Assembly (NCBI GenBank): GCA_965262055.1
Contig: CBDHEI010000002.1
Location: 186,001-250,000 of the forward strand
DNA: 64,000 bases
DNA from: G958296245 sp965262055
GTDB taxonomy: Bacteria; Chloroflexota; Dehalococcoidia; Lucifugimonadales; G958296245
Reading direction: 5' to 3'
Shown here piece after piece: positions 22,174-30,738 of the stretch; position 1 is the stretch's first letter; each line of letters starts with the position of its first letter. The notes below the pieces were generated by a model. That model was not told where the DNA came from, did no database searches, and worked only from the letters and a program-made list of their open reading frames with translations. The position numbers and the translations under genes are program-made.

Positions 22174-23029
22174 ATGGCGATTAGAATTGTGACTGACAGC
22201 TGTTCGGACTTGCCCGCGGAGGCAGCCCGGACCAACGGCATTACGGTCGTGCCCCTCTACGTCATCATCGGCGGCGAGACCTACAGGGACGGCGTGGACA
22301 TGACCGCCGACAGCTTCTATTCCCGCCTGGTGGAGCTTCCCAGCCTACCCACCACCTCCCAACCCACCGTCGCCGACTTTCAGGAGGTTTATCGGCGATT
22401 GCTGGGCGAGGGCCACCAGATAGTCTCGATTCACGTCAGTTCAAAGCTGAGCGGGACACTCAACTCCGCCGCCCAAGCCAGGGAGTCGCTGGGAGACGCG
22501 GCGCAGCAGATCGAGGTGGTGGACTCGCGGCTCGCCGGGGGGCGCCCAGGCGCTGCTGGCCCTCAGCGCCGCCCGGTGGGCAGGCGAGATGGCCGACCAT
22601 CGCGAGGTGGCTCGGCGGGTTGAACGGTCGATTGGGAGGAATCACGGCTTCGTATTGGTCGACACCCTGAAGTATCTGGCGATGGGCGGACGCATCGGCA
22701 GGGCCCAGGCCCTCCTAGGCGGGGTGCTCCAATTCAAACCCATCGTCGGCATCCGCGATGGCGAGACCCACCCTGTGGACCGGCCCCGCACCCGCAGGCG
22801 GGCGCAGGCACGGATTGTCGAGATAGTGCGCGAGTTGGCTCCCATTCACCAGTTGCACCTGAGCTATAGCACGGGCCCCGATAACGCCATGGCCGTTCGC
22901 GACGAGTTGGCCGACCTTGTGAAGCCGGAACGCCTCATCGAGTCCCGGTTTGGCCCTGTCCTGGGTACTCACCTCGGTCCCAATACCATCGGCGTGGCGG
23001 TAACCCAAGCAAGCGTCGAGGACGACTAG
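22174..23029 (+). pseudogene. degV: DegV-family fatty-acid-binding protein, frameshifted
   Basis: DegV proteins bind fatty acids and in Gram-positive bacteria present exogenous fatty acids to the FakA kinase. The N-terminal half is typical: MAIRIVTDSCSDLP at the start, GG.TYRDGVDM, LPTTSQPT and SSKLSGT.NSA (residues about 88-95). After VVDSRLAG the frame shifts at a run of six G (22537-22542); with five G the protein continues GAQALLALSAARWAGEMADH... and runs to the stop at 23027-23029, giving 284 residues, the normal length. The C-terminal half keeps LKYL.MGGRIGRAQALLG and GPVLGTHLGPN, both family hallmarks. Either a real recent mutation or a base-call error in the G run. It lies 28 bases after the kinase gene. 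Confidence 0.85.
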
Positions 23030-23432
23030 CTGCTCTCAGTGGGAGAGACGGCTAGACCGATACTACAAGGAGCCGGGATGTTCGAACAGGCCAAAGGCTC
23101 GTGAGGGCGGATTAGAGACACGGCGAGAGAGCCTGGGACCGAACCGGCCTGCATTGTTCATGTCAGTCGCCTTCTAGGTCTGGCTCGGATGGCCGGAGGC
23201 TCCTCCTGGGGCCTAAGCCGGTGTTTCCGAGCGGCTCCTGATATAAGGACTTCCCAGCGAACCATTCGCAGTTCGGTACGCTCTGGCCCCACCAACAACC
23301 AGGAGGTCTTTGGGCCGGGACAGCGCGAGGGCGTGGCTCGTTCGCAGCGCAGTCGAGGATGTGTATGCCGGAGTTGACCCTCAGCGAGAGTTCGACCGTG
23401 CGAGGGGCGTGGTCTGACAGGGCGAGTGGTCC
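23030..23432. other. Intergenic stretch, no gene seen
   Basis: About 400 bases between degV and the DUF1697 gene. No convincing coding frame, RNA gene or strong hairpin was found. Confidence 0.4.
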
Positions 23433-23984
23433 GTGACACTTAGCAAACGGCGATATGTCGCGCTCCTTCGCGGTGTCAATGTCGGCGGCAAGAACAGGCT
23501 GCCTTTGGTGGAGTTGAGGGACATCTTCACTGCCGTCGGCTGCACGGGAGTGCGCACCTACATTCAAAGCGGGAACGTAGTGGTTGACGCTGCGCCGAAC
23601 CTGGTTGAATGTATGCCCGAACTCGTGACTCGGGCCATTATTCAGCGGTTCGGCATCTGCACAGCCGTCATCGTTCGATCGAGCAAAGAACTCCAGCAGG
23701 TCGCCACGTCGAACCCCTTCGATACCTCTGGCGACCCGCGCCTCCTCCACGTGGCATTCCTCGAGAACATACCCAGTGCCGAAGCAGTCGCCCATCTTGA
23801 TCCGGAACGCTCGCCGCAGTACACATTCGTTGTACGCGAGCGCAATGTCTACTTGCACTACCCCAACGGCATGGCACGGAGCAAGCTGACGAACGAGTAC
23901 TTAGCCGCGCAGTTGCAGACCGCGAGCACGATGCGGAACTGGCGGACCGTCCTCGCGCTGCTGAAGATGGTCGACGCCCCATAG
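23433..23984 (+). CDS. DUF1697 family protein
   Basis: 183 residues, the usual length for DUF1697. The family signature is clear: ALLRGVNVGGKNRLPLVELR near the N-terminus, TYIQSGNVVV (about residues 42-51), NPF near residue 93 and the C-terminal block TMRNWRTVLALLKM. The fold is predicted small alpha/beta; no biochemical function is established. It appears to be a single-gene unit, convergent with the DUF11 gene downstream. The first codon is GTG at 23433 (CCGTGACACTTAGC); no strong ribosome-binding site is visible. Confidence 0.9.
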   Translation: MTLSKRRYVALLRGVNVGGKNRLPLVELRDIFTAVGCTGVRTYIQSGNVVVDAAPNLVECMPELVTRAIIQRFGICTAVIVRSSKELQQVATSNPFDTSGDPRLLHVAFLENIPSAEAVAHLDPERSPQYTFVVRERNVYLHYPNGMARSKLTNEYLAAQLQTASTMRNWRTVLALLKMVDAP

Positions 23985-24314
23985 TAGGCTCGCGCCACAC
24001 AATGGGATGACGATAGCCACGAGGATAGAGCCCTTCACGAAGAGCTGCGTCCATATCCTTGCCAGGGGCTGAAGGCTTCCGGGGTAAGGTGAGGCGTTGG
24101 GCAGTGCAGCAATGGGTTGTGTGTAGGTGGTAGTACACGTAGACCCACGAAATGGCCTGCTCGGGACCAAGTTTTCGCGAGAGCACGCCGGACAGCCAGC
24201 CCGAGCAAAACCCTGTGTCCGGCTTCCGGATATCGGCCGAAATCAATTGCACAGCAGCCGCACTGGGCGATGAAGAGTTGCCGATGCCGGAATTGTTTTT
24301 AGGCAGCTCCAAGA
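23985..24314. other. Intergenic stretch between convergent genes
   Basis: About 330 bases between the 3' ends of the DUF1697 gene and the DUF11 gene. I see no gene and no hairpin strong enough to call a terminator. Confidence 0.4.
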
Positions 24315-26006
24315 CTATCGTCGACCGGGCCGGGCGAGAAGTGCTCCGCCAAGTCCCAGGACGACCGCGCCTGCCAACACCAGAAGCAGGCCCACCGCTC
24401 CGGGCGCGAGTCCCAACTGCCCCAGAATCGATGCGTCCCCTACAGAGGGTGGGGACGGAGCCAAGGGCAGGGGTGTGGGTGTTGGTGTCGGCGGGGCTTC
24501 GACATCCGACGGGTCCCCTTGATCCAAGACCAGTGCGAAGTCACTGAAGTAGCGCAGCCGGACGGACGCAGACGCCTCCCCCGGTTCGGGACCGAGTCGG
24601 AAATTGAACTTCACCTGTCTCCAAGGGTCTTCCGGGGCGCTTCGCGTCCAAAGACCCAGCCTACTCTGGAGATTGGCTTGGAACATCTCGCCCGGACCGC
24701 CCACGGCCTCGATCTGCCCGGCGTTCAACTTCATCTCGATGTTCGCCGGGAAGATCAGCCTCACGCCCTCCACCAAGTTGCCTTGGGTATCGAAGACCTC
24801 CACCAGCACGGCCGCCATCACCAGCCCTGGCGGAGGGTCCTTGAGCACACGGTCTCCGTTGTACGCCGTGACCCTGACCTGGAAGGTGCGGGCTCTAGAT
24901 ATCGCGGGGAATGTCAGGAGTAACCCGTGCCGAGGCAACGTGATCCGCGTCACCCGGTCCGGATGCACTACGGAAGTCACACTCTCCCAGCCGGGCCCTT
25001 GCAGGGGTGGCACAGGGGTGATCTCCGCTTCGGGCACGATCACAGTCGGCACCGGGGTTGGAGTGGGTGTGGGCGTCGGGTCTGGCGGCCGCGGTGTGGG
25101 AGTGGGATCGCGGGCCCGAGGGGCAGCCACAGACATTACCACGGAGGCCTCGTTGTTCGACAGCCTGGGGTCGGCGGTCAACGAAGAGACGGAGGCGCTG
25201 TTCCTGAGATCGCCCGAAGCTCCCTCGGCCAGTTTGGCGTCTATCTCGACCGTCACGGTCTTCCCGCTGGCGATGGTACCCAGGTAGCACGTTATGCGGC
25301 GTCCAGGGCAGTTACGCAGGGCCGGGGACATCTCGGCGGGCAGAGTGTCGAGCAGGGTCACGGCGGTAGCGGCGTCCGGTCCCGCGTTGGTCACGCGTAT
25401 CGAATACCTCACCGTCCCGCCCGCAAGGACCTCTTCGCTGTCCAGGTTCTTAAAGAGTCTCAGGTCTGCCTTCTCGGGCGGCTGCACCCTTACGGTCGCC
25501 ACAGCCTCATTGTTGGCTATGTCAGGGTCGGCAGTCAGCGAAGAGACCGTGGCCTTGTTCCTGAGGCTGCCCCTAGCGTCCGGTGCTACATTGACATCCA
25601 GAGTGAGCGTGGTGCTCTCCCCGCCGCCGATCGTGCCCAGGTAGCACTTGATCCGACGTCCCTCGCAGCCGCCCTTGGCTGGGGACGTGCCTTCGGGCAA
25701 GGTGTCCAGCAGCGTCACAGCGGTCGCGGCGTCTGGCCCCAGATTGGTGACGCTTATCGTATAGGTCACTTTGCTGCCGGGCCGTACGCGGCGAGGGGCT
25801 ACCTCTTTGATGAGCACCAGGTCAGCGGCGGGATCCTGCGATTGCATGCCGAGGCTCTCGGGAGGCGAAGGGCTGCGCTCGATCACCGGCTCGTATGCCG
25901 CCCCGTGGACCCTCTGCGCGCCGGCCCATGCTGAGACAAGGATGGCGGCTGCGGCCGCTGTGAGTACTGCGACAATCGCCAGCCGGATACCCGCTTCGGT
26001 GCTCAT
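24315..26006 (-). CDS. Membrane-anchored protein with two DUF11 repeats
   Basis: 563 residues. An N-terminal hydrophobic segment (about 8-30, LAIVAVLTAAAAAILVSAWAGA) acts as signal or anchor. Two DUF11 domains follow (about 60-170 and 178-290), each with VTYTISVTNLGPDAATAV-like and LLDTLP...C.GRRI.CYLGTI segments and a closing SSLTADP..NNEA. These Ig-like domains are common in surface proteins. Then come a proline/threonine-rich linker (PTPTPRPPDPTPTP), a beta-rich domain (about 335-495), a second PT-rich linker and a C-terminal transmembrane helix with LLLVLAGAVVLGLGGALLA followed by RPGRR, a membrane-stop arrangement. The ATG overlaps the stop of pyrD by 4 bases, so the two are translationally coupled although their functions look unrelated. 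Confidence 0.85.
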   Translation of the reverse strand: MSTEAGIRLAIVAVLTAAAAAILVSAWAGAQRVHGAAYEPVIERSPSPPESLGMQSQDPAADLVLIKEVAPRRVRPGSKVTYTISVTNLGPDAATAVTLLDTLPEGTSPAKGGCEGRRIKCYLGTIGGGESTTLTLDVNVAPDARGSLRNKATVSSLTADPDIANNEAVATVRVQPPEKADLRLFKNLDSEEVLAGGTVRYSIRVTNAGPDAATAVTLLDTLPAEMSPALRNCPGRRITCYLGTIASGKTVTVEIDAKLAEGASGDLRNSASVSSLTADPRLSNNEASVVMSVAAPRARDPTPTPRPPDPTPTPTPTPVPTVIVPEAEITPVPPLQGPGWESVTSVVHPDRVTRITLPRHGLLLTFPAISRARTFQVRVTAYNGDRVLKDPPPGLVMAAVLVEVFDTQGNLVEGVRLIFPANIEMKLNAGQIEAVGGPGEMFQANLQSRLGLWTRSAPEDPWRQVKFNFRLGPEPGEASASVRLRYFSDFALVLDQGDPSDVEAPPTPTPTPLPLAPSPPSVGDASILGQLGLAPGAVGLLLVLAGAVVLGLGGALLARPGRR

Positions 26007-27067
26007 GCGGCGGACTGGGGCCTGCGCGCCGGATGTCGCCCGACGTGCTCGTCAATTATCCTTAGTAGCTCATTGTTGATCCGCTTGACGAGTCCGGGAC
26101 CCTCGTATAGCAGTCCCGTGTAGATTTGAAGCGTGTCGGCGCCGGACTGCAGGGCCTCCCAAGCTTCGGCCCCTGAGGAGATTCCGCCGCATGCGTTGAT
26201 GGCAATGCCGCTGCCTGCCTGCGCTCTGACGTCGCGCACCATCGTCACGGTAGTCGGGAAAATGGACCTGCCGCTGAGGCCGCCTGAGCCGGTTGATAGC
26301 CGAGAGTCCGTCACAGGCCTGCTGTTGGCCACGGTAAGCCCATCGACGCCGGCTTCGAGACATGCCCCTACCAGGGCCGCCATCTGGTCGCGCTCCTGCT
26401 GTATGGGATTCGGTGAGCTGTACGGCGGGAGCTTGATCAGCAGCCGTCCGCGCCTGGACTCGTTGATGGCGTCCAAGAGCCCCCGGAGGGAGTGGCGTTG
26501 GTGAAATACTCGCAGGCCGGACGTGTTGGGGGAACTTATGTTCACTTCAAGGGCGTCGGCCAGACGGTCCAAGCGTCTGTGGCATCGGACTATGTCGTCG
26601 ACGTCGGTGCCTGAGATGCTCGCAGCCAAGGGGGTACCGCTCATCCGGCTGCGTGCGGACTCGATGTGCGCGGCGGCCGCTTCGAGTCCCCTGCTTGGGA
26701 ACCCCATGGCGTTCAGTAGCGACTCCTCGGCGGTCAGCCGCACCATACGCGGTCGGGGATTGCCATGCCGCGCTCCAAGGGTGACCGTGCCGACGACGAC
26801 GTATCCGAAGCCTAGAGCGGCTAGCGACGGCAGGCGACGGCAGTCCTTGTCGAAGCCCGCCGCCAAGCCTACGGGGTTCCGCAGTTTCAATCCGCACCAT
26901 TCGACTCTCAGCCGAGCGTCGTTCACCTTCAGGCTGGACGCCAATGCCGCCCACAGACCTTCCCAGCTGAGGGCAATGTCCGCAGCTCGTTGGGCCTCTT
27001 CGGGTGGCAACCGGAACAGGAAAGGACGGACTACTCGCCTGTACAGGCGCCAGTCCGGGATTCGCAT
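26003..27067 (-). CDS. pyrD: Dihydroorotate dehydrogenase, class 2 (quinone-dependent)
   Basis: Oxidises dihydroorotate to orotate in pyrimidine synthesis, passing electrons through FMN to membrane quinone. 354 residues, the normal class 2 length. The N-terminal helical extension that docks on the membrane is present (YRRVVRPFLFRLPPEEAQRAAD). Signatures: NPVGLAAGFDKD (about 64-75), GTVTLGARHGNPRPRM (about 93-108), NAMGFPS, the NISSPNTSGLR block (about 175-185) that includes the catalytic serine region of class 2 enzymes, KLPPY near 213, and a C-terminal FMN phosphate site around ACGGISSG and IYTGLLYEGP. It is first in a two-gene unit with the DUF11 protein (4-base overlap). Confidence 0.95.
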   Translation of the reverse strand: MRIPDWRLYRRVVRPFLFRLPPEEAQRAADIALSWEGLWAALASSLKVNDARLRVEWCGLKLRNPVGLAAGFDKDCRRLPSLAALGFGYVVVGTVTLGARHGNPRPRMVRLTAEESLLNAMGFPSRGLEAAAAHIESARSRMSGTPLAASISGTDVDDIVRCHRRLDRLADALEVNISSPNTSGLRVFHQRHSLRGLLDAINESRRGRLLIKLPPYSSPNPIQQERDQMAALVGACLEAGVDGLTVANSRPVTDSRLSTGSGGLSGRSIFPTTVTMVRDVRAQAGSGIAINACGGISSGAEAWEALQSGADTLQIYTGLLYEGPGLVKRINNELLRIIDEHVGRHPARRPQSAA

Positions 27068-27155
27068 CTACGTAGTTCTCCTTCGTGCGCCCGCCATTAT
27101 AACCTCCAGCAACCGAGGTGCAACGGAGCCATCGGGGGAGAACGTGACATGAGGA

Positions 27156-27179
27156 AAGCAGCAGCTATAGCTGCTGCTT
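27156..27179. terminator. Perfect 24-bp palindrome between nrdJ and pyrD
   Basis: Arms AAGCAGCAGC and GCTGCTGCTT around TATA. It lies 57 bases after the nrdJ stop on the minus strand, followed in that direction by only TTTCC, so it would be a weak intrinsic terminator for nrdJ. It could instead be a binding site in the pyrD leader region. Confidence 0.4.
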
Positions 27180-27235
27180 CGTAACCCAAGTGGGCCGATG
27201 GTCTGGTAGAGCGAGCTAGGGGGCCTCACAGCCCC

Positions 27236-29638
27236 TTACTCGCACTTGTTGTAGCCGCACTCGGGGCAGCGCTTGCAGCCTTCTTGGTGCACGAGTGAGC
27301 CGACGCCGCAGTCGGGGCACCGCTGGCTGGTAGGGATGGCGCCGTGGCCGTTGGTCCCCTTAGCGCCGAACGTGTTCGCAGAGAACATTGCCGGCTGAAC
27401 GGACCTGTCGGGAGCGGCGATCTGCTTTAGGGGCTGGTCATGCCCGGCATCGAGGCCGAAGTGGCGGTCCAGCACCAGGGCGACGGCGTCCGGGGCGGAC
27501 CTGACCAGCGTCCCGCCGTCCCAGACGGGCTCATCGGTGATGCCCCTGAGGTGGCTGATGATCTCGGAGTGGTCCACGCCGGCCCTTAGGGCCATGGTCA
27601 CAAGCCGAGAGACGGCCTCCAGGTGGGCCGACTCGGTGCTGCCCGCCTTGCCCAGGGTAGCGAAGACCTCAAAGGGCTGGCCGTCCTCGTCCACGTTGAC
27701 GGTGACGAACAGATTGCCGTGGGCCGTCCTGACGCGTTCTGTGATGCCGCGGATGACCGATGGGCGCTGGCGCTCGACCAGCACAGCGCGCAGGGCCTCG
27801 GCAGACTTTTCCGTGGCTTCTTCCGTCTTGTCCGTACCGGCGGTCAGCACTTCGGCTTCCCTGCTTCCTGCGCGGTAAACGGTGATACCTTTGCACGCCA
27901 ACTCCCAAGCCAGCATGTATGCGCTCCTGACATCCTTCTCGGTGGCGCTGTTGGGGAAGTTGATCGTCTTGGATATGGCGGCGTCGACGCTCTCCTGGAA
28001 GACACCTTGCATGCGGACGTGCATTTCTGGGGAGATGTCGGCCGACGTAACGAATACCTTCTTGGCCCACTCGGGCACGTCATCACGCTGTTGCAGGGAG
28101 CCTCCGTCGGCCAAGAACCGCATCATGTCCTCGCTGTAGAAGCCGCCCTCCCGCGCCGCGTCTTCGAACCCCTTGTTTACGTACAGCAGGCTCTCGCCCT
28201 CCAGAATGCTGTGCTTGTGGTAGCACAGGGCGAAGAGGGGCTCGATGCCGCTGGAGCAGTCGGCAATCATGGAGATGGTACCTGTGGGCGCCACCGTAAG
28301 GCGGCAAGCGTTGCGAATCCGGGGCTGTCCCGGCGCGTCGTAGATGCTGCCCGGGAAGGCAGGGAAGGCCCCTCGCTCTTCCGCCAGCTCCATCGACATC
28401 CGATCGGCCTCAGTGCGGACGAACCGCATGATCTTGCACCCGATGTTCAGCCCTTCCTCGGAGTCGTACGGGACGCGCATCTTGACCAGCAGGTCGGCGA
28501 AGCCCATCACGCCCAGCCCGATCTTCCGTGTGCTGCGGGTCATCTCCTCTATTTTGTCGACCGAGTAGGCGTTGGCGTCGATCACGTTGTCGAGGAAACG
28601 GGTGGTGATGCGGACGACCTGCCTCAGGCGGTCCCAGTCGACGTCAACTTTCCCATCCGTTTCAACCACGAGTTTGGCCAGGTTGATGGAGCCCAGGTTG
28701 CAAGACTCGTATGGCAGCAGCGGCTGCTCGCCACATGGGTTCGTGGCTGTCATGGGGCCGATGTGGGGCGTTGGGTTCTTGTGGTTCACCCAGTCGAGGA
28801 ATATCATGCCGGGCTCGCCGTTGCGCCACGCGCCATGGACTATCTTTTCGAACACCTCCTTGGCGTCGAGTCGTCCCGCTTCCACCACTGGCGAGGAGGG
28901 ATCGGCGGGGTCTTCTCGGAACCGGAGGGCATAGCTCGTCCCGGACTTGACGGCTTCCATGAACTCATGGGTGGCGCCGACCGATATGTTGAAGTTGTGG
29001 ATCTCGCCTTCGACCTCCTTGCAGTCGATGAAGTCCAGGATGTCGGGGTGATGGACGTCCATTACGGCCATGTTGGCGCCGTCGCGCTTGCCGCCCTGGG
29101 TCACGAGCTTGGAGACCGACGAGAGGTGCCTCAGCACGGATATGGGGCCGCAGGCCTTGCCGTGGGTAGTCTGGATGTGAGTACCCTGCGGGCGTATCGG
29201 TGAAAGGGCGAAGCCGGTACCGCCTCCGAACTTTTGCACCATGGCCATCTCTTTGGCCGTCGTCATGATGCCATCCATGGAGTCCTCGAGGCCCATGACG
29301 AAGCAGGCCGACAGCGTGCCGCTTCCCGTGCCGTCGTCCTGGTTGATGCCGGCGTTCATCAGCGTGGGGGAGTTGGGGAGGAACTCCAGCCTGGCCATGA
29401 CGTCGTAGAAGCGGCCCTCCCATTCCTGTGAAGCTTCCGGGGAGGAGCCGTAGCTGGGCTCAGGCCGGGCTATTGCGGCGGCGACCCGCCGGAACATCTG
29501 CTCCGGGGTCTCGATTATCCTTCCGCCACGGTCCTTGCGCAGATAGCGCTTCTCCAAAACAACCCTGGCGTTGTTGGAGATATCTACCTTACCGTCGTCG
29601 TCCTGTTCGCTGGGCCTGTTCGTGCTCTGCTTCAGCAA
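27236..29638 (-). CDS. nrdJ: Adenosylcobalamin-dependent (class II) ribonucleoside-diphosphate reductase
   Basis: Reduces ribonucleotides to deoxyribonucleotides with a radical generated from adenosylcobalamin, so it works with or without oxygen. 800 residues. Key residues: Cys112 in LSACFVMGLEDS (one of the reducing cysteine pair), Cys302 in NPCGEQPLLPYESCNLGSIN (site of the thiyl radical, with the conserved Glu two residues later), the PTGTIS motif and the GGGTGF segment. The C-terminus carries a cysteine-rich tail CPDCGVGSLVHQEGCKRCPEC ending NKCE, the usual zinc-binding and redox-active tail of NrdJ. It follows nrdR on the same strand with a 117-base gap, the arrangement known from Streptomyces. 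No cobalamin riboswitch was seen in the gap. Confidence 0.95.
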   Translation of the reverse strand: MLKQSTNRPSEQDDDGKVDISNNARVVLEKRYLRKDRGGRIIETPEQMFRRVAAAIARPEPSYGSSPEASQEWEGRFYDVMARLEFLPNSPTLMNAGINQDDGTGSGTLSACFVMGLEDSMDGIMTTAKEMAMVQKFGGGTGFALSPIRPQGTHIQTTHGKACGPISVLRHLSSVSKLVTQGGKRDGANMAVMDVHHPDILDFIDCKEVEGEIHNFNISVGATHEFMEAVKSGTSYALRFREDPADPSSPVVEAGRLDAKEVFEKIVHGAWRNGEPGMIFLDWVNHKNPTPHIGPMTATNPCGEQPLLPYESCNLGSINLAKLVVETDGKVDVDWDRLRQVVRITTRFLDNVIDANAYSVDKIEEMTRSTRKIGLGVMGFADLLVKMRVPYDSEEGLNIGCKIMRFVRTEADRMSMELAEERGAFPAFPGSIYDAPGQPRIRNACRLTVAPTGTISMIADCSSGIEPLFALCYHKHSILEGESLLYVNKGFEDAAREGGFYSEDMMRFLADGGSLQQRDDVPEWAKKVFVTSADISPEMHVRMQGVFQESVDAAISKTINFPNSATEKDVRSAYMLAWELACKGITVYRAGSREAEVLTAGTDKTEEATEKSAEALRAVLVERQRPSVIRGITERVRTAHGNLFVTVNVDEDGQPFEVFATLGKAGSTESAHLEAVSRLVTMALRAGVDHSEIISHLRGITDEPVWDGGTLVRSAPDAVALVLDRHFGLDAGHDQPLKQIAAPDRSVQPAMFSANTFGAKGTNGHGAIPTSQRCPDCGVGSLVHQEGCKRCPECGYNKCE

Positions 29639-29755
29639 CTATCTACTCCTGTAGGATATGGGGAGTCCTCTCATGCCCGAACGCATCCTGCTGGAGGACG
29701 GCGCATAAGCGAACATTCGTGTTGTCTAGAGTAGCACATTTACAGAACTTGAGAT

Positions 29756-30313
29756 CTACTTACTGGGGAGGGACGGGGTCTTGCGCCTGAGACGTCCGGC
29801 CCGGCGACGGGGCGTGATCGTATCTTCCGGCAGGAGAGAGAGCTGGCTGCTCGTCTCCTCTGGCTCTTCTGGTTCGAGCAATGCCTCGATGGTTTCCTTG
29901 AATCCTTCGATGTCCCGGAAGTCTTTGTACACGCTGACGAACCGGACGTAGGCCACCGGGTCCAGGTCTCTGAGGCGCTCGACCGCCGACTCGCCGATCA
30001 CCTTGGTCGATACCTCCGACCTGCCGGTGTCCATCAGATGTGTCTCGATCTCCTCGGCTATCTTCTCGAGTGTTCCAGTTGGGAGCGGACGCTTCACACA
30101 GGCTTTGGTCAGGCTGGCCAGGAGCTTTTCACGAACGAACTCTTCCCGCCTGCCATCTTGCTTGACCACCCGCAACGACCTAGCCTCGGCTCGCTCATAA
30201 GTTGTGAAGCGTCTGCCGCAGCTGGCGCACTCCCGCCTTCGGCGGATGCTGTCCGCCGAGTCTCTGGAATCTATGACCTTCGAATCGTCGTGTCTACAGA
30301 ACGGGCACAGCAT
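29756..30313 (-). CDS. nrdR: Transcriptional repressor NrdR
   Basis: ATP/dATP-sensing repressor of ribonucleotide reductase genes. 185 residues. The zinc ribbon is at the start: CPFC at residues 3-6 and CASC around 29-32, with DSR and RRRRECASCGRRFTTYER between and after. The ATP-cone follows (about 47-137: VVKQDGRREEFVREKLL, then SEVSTKVIGE, LRDLDPVAYVRFVSVYKDF). The family is normally about 150-160 residues; here there is an extra basic, low-complexity C-terminal tail of about 30 residues (TPRRRAGRLRRKTPSLPSK). Immediately upstream of nrdJ and probably co-transcribed with it. Confidence 0.95.
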   Translation of the reverse strand: MLCPFCRHDDSKVIDSRDSADSIRRRRECASCGRRFTTYERAEARSLRVVKQDGRREEFVREKLLASLTKACVKRPLPTGTLEKIAEEIETHLMDTGRSEVSTKVIGESAVERLRDLDPVAYVRFVSVYKDFRDIEGFKETIEALLEPEEPEETSSQLSLLPEDTITPRRRAGRLRRKTPSLPSK

Positions 30314-30360
30314 CAGGCGCCTGTAAGGTTGCTACCCAAACCTCCATCACTTCCATCACC

Positions 30361-30390
30361 ACAACCTCCACAACCTCCACAACCTCCACA
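30361..30390. repeat. 9-bp minisatellite upstream of nrdR
   Basis: Three full copies of ACAACCTCC and a partial fourth, head to tail, 48 bases upstream of the nrdR start. Such arrays change copy number easily. It lies between the candidate NrdR boxes and the gene, in the 5' leader. Confidence 0.7.
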
Positions 30391-30433
30391 ACCTATCGTA
30401 GTGGAATGCAGAAGTCAACACTACATGTAGTGC
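30386..30433 (-). promoter_or_regulatory. Candidate NrdR box pair upstream of nrdR-nrdJ
   Basis: The site at 30418-30433 reads ACACTACATGTAGTGC and contains a perfect 14-bp palindrome (30419-30432); it agrees at about 13 of 16 positions with the NrdR-box pattern as I recall it (ACACTATATATAGTGT-like). A weaker imperfect palindrome, CCAC...GTGG, occupies 30386-30404. Their centres are about 30 bp apart, close to the three-turn spacing of paired NrdR boxes. Position, about 75-120 bases upstream of nrdR, fits autoregulation of an nrdRJ operon. Confidence 0.5.
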
Positions 30434-30683
30434 AGAGTCAAGGGAACAGTCGAGGATACGGATATTGAACGGAGTGCCTGAGATTGAGGTGCCGGTGGCA
30501 GAGGTGGCAGGGCTGATCGGGAGTGAGGGAGCGCCATACGTGGCGTCCGTTGGCAGCGTGCAGGAAAGAGGGACCAACTGCTAATAGCGAGCTGGTCAGT
30601 AGCTACGTCCCCGAGTTCGGCGACGTAGTAGAGGCGGGGTCTTTCTTGTCGGTCTACTCGGCCCGGAGTAGGGCCCGGTATAA

Positions 30684-30715
30684 GTCAAGGTCCCCGGCCG
30701 GCCGGGGACCTTGAC
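30684..30715. terminator. Perfect 32-bp GC-rich palindrome after the OLD-family gene
   Basis: Arms begin GTCAAGGTCCCCGG and are exactly self-complementary through a GGCCGGCC core. It starts 24 bases beyond the stop of the OLD-family ATPase gene on the minus strand, where a terminator is expected. The following bases (TTATACC) form no real U-tract, so termination strength is uncertain. Confidence 0.5.
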
Positions 30716-30738
30716 TGCGATTCGCGGTGTCCGTGGGC

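Noticed and set aside
29639..29755. Cobalamin riboswitch before the B12-dependent nrdJ
   Set aside because: The gap is only 117 bases and shows no B12-box-like or multi-stem structure.
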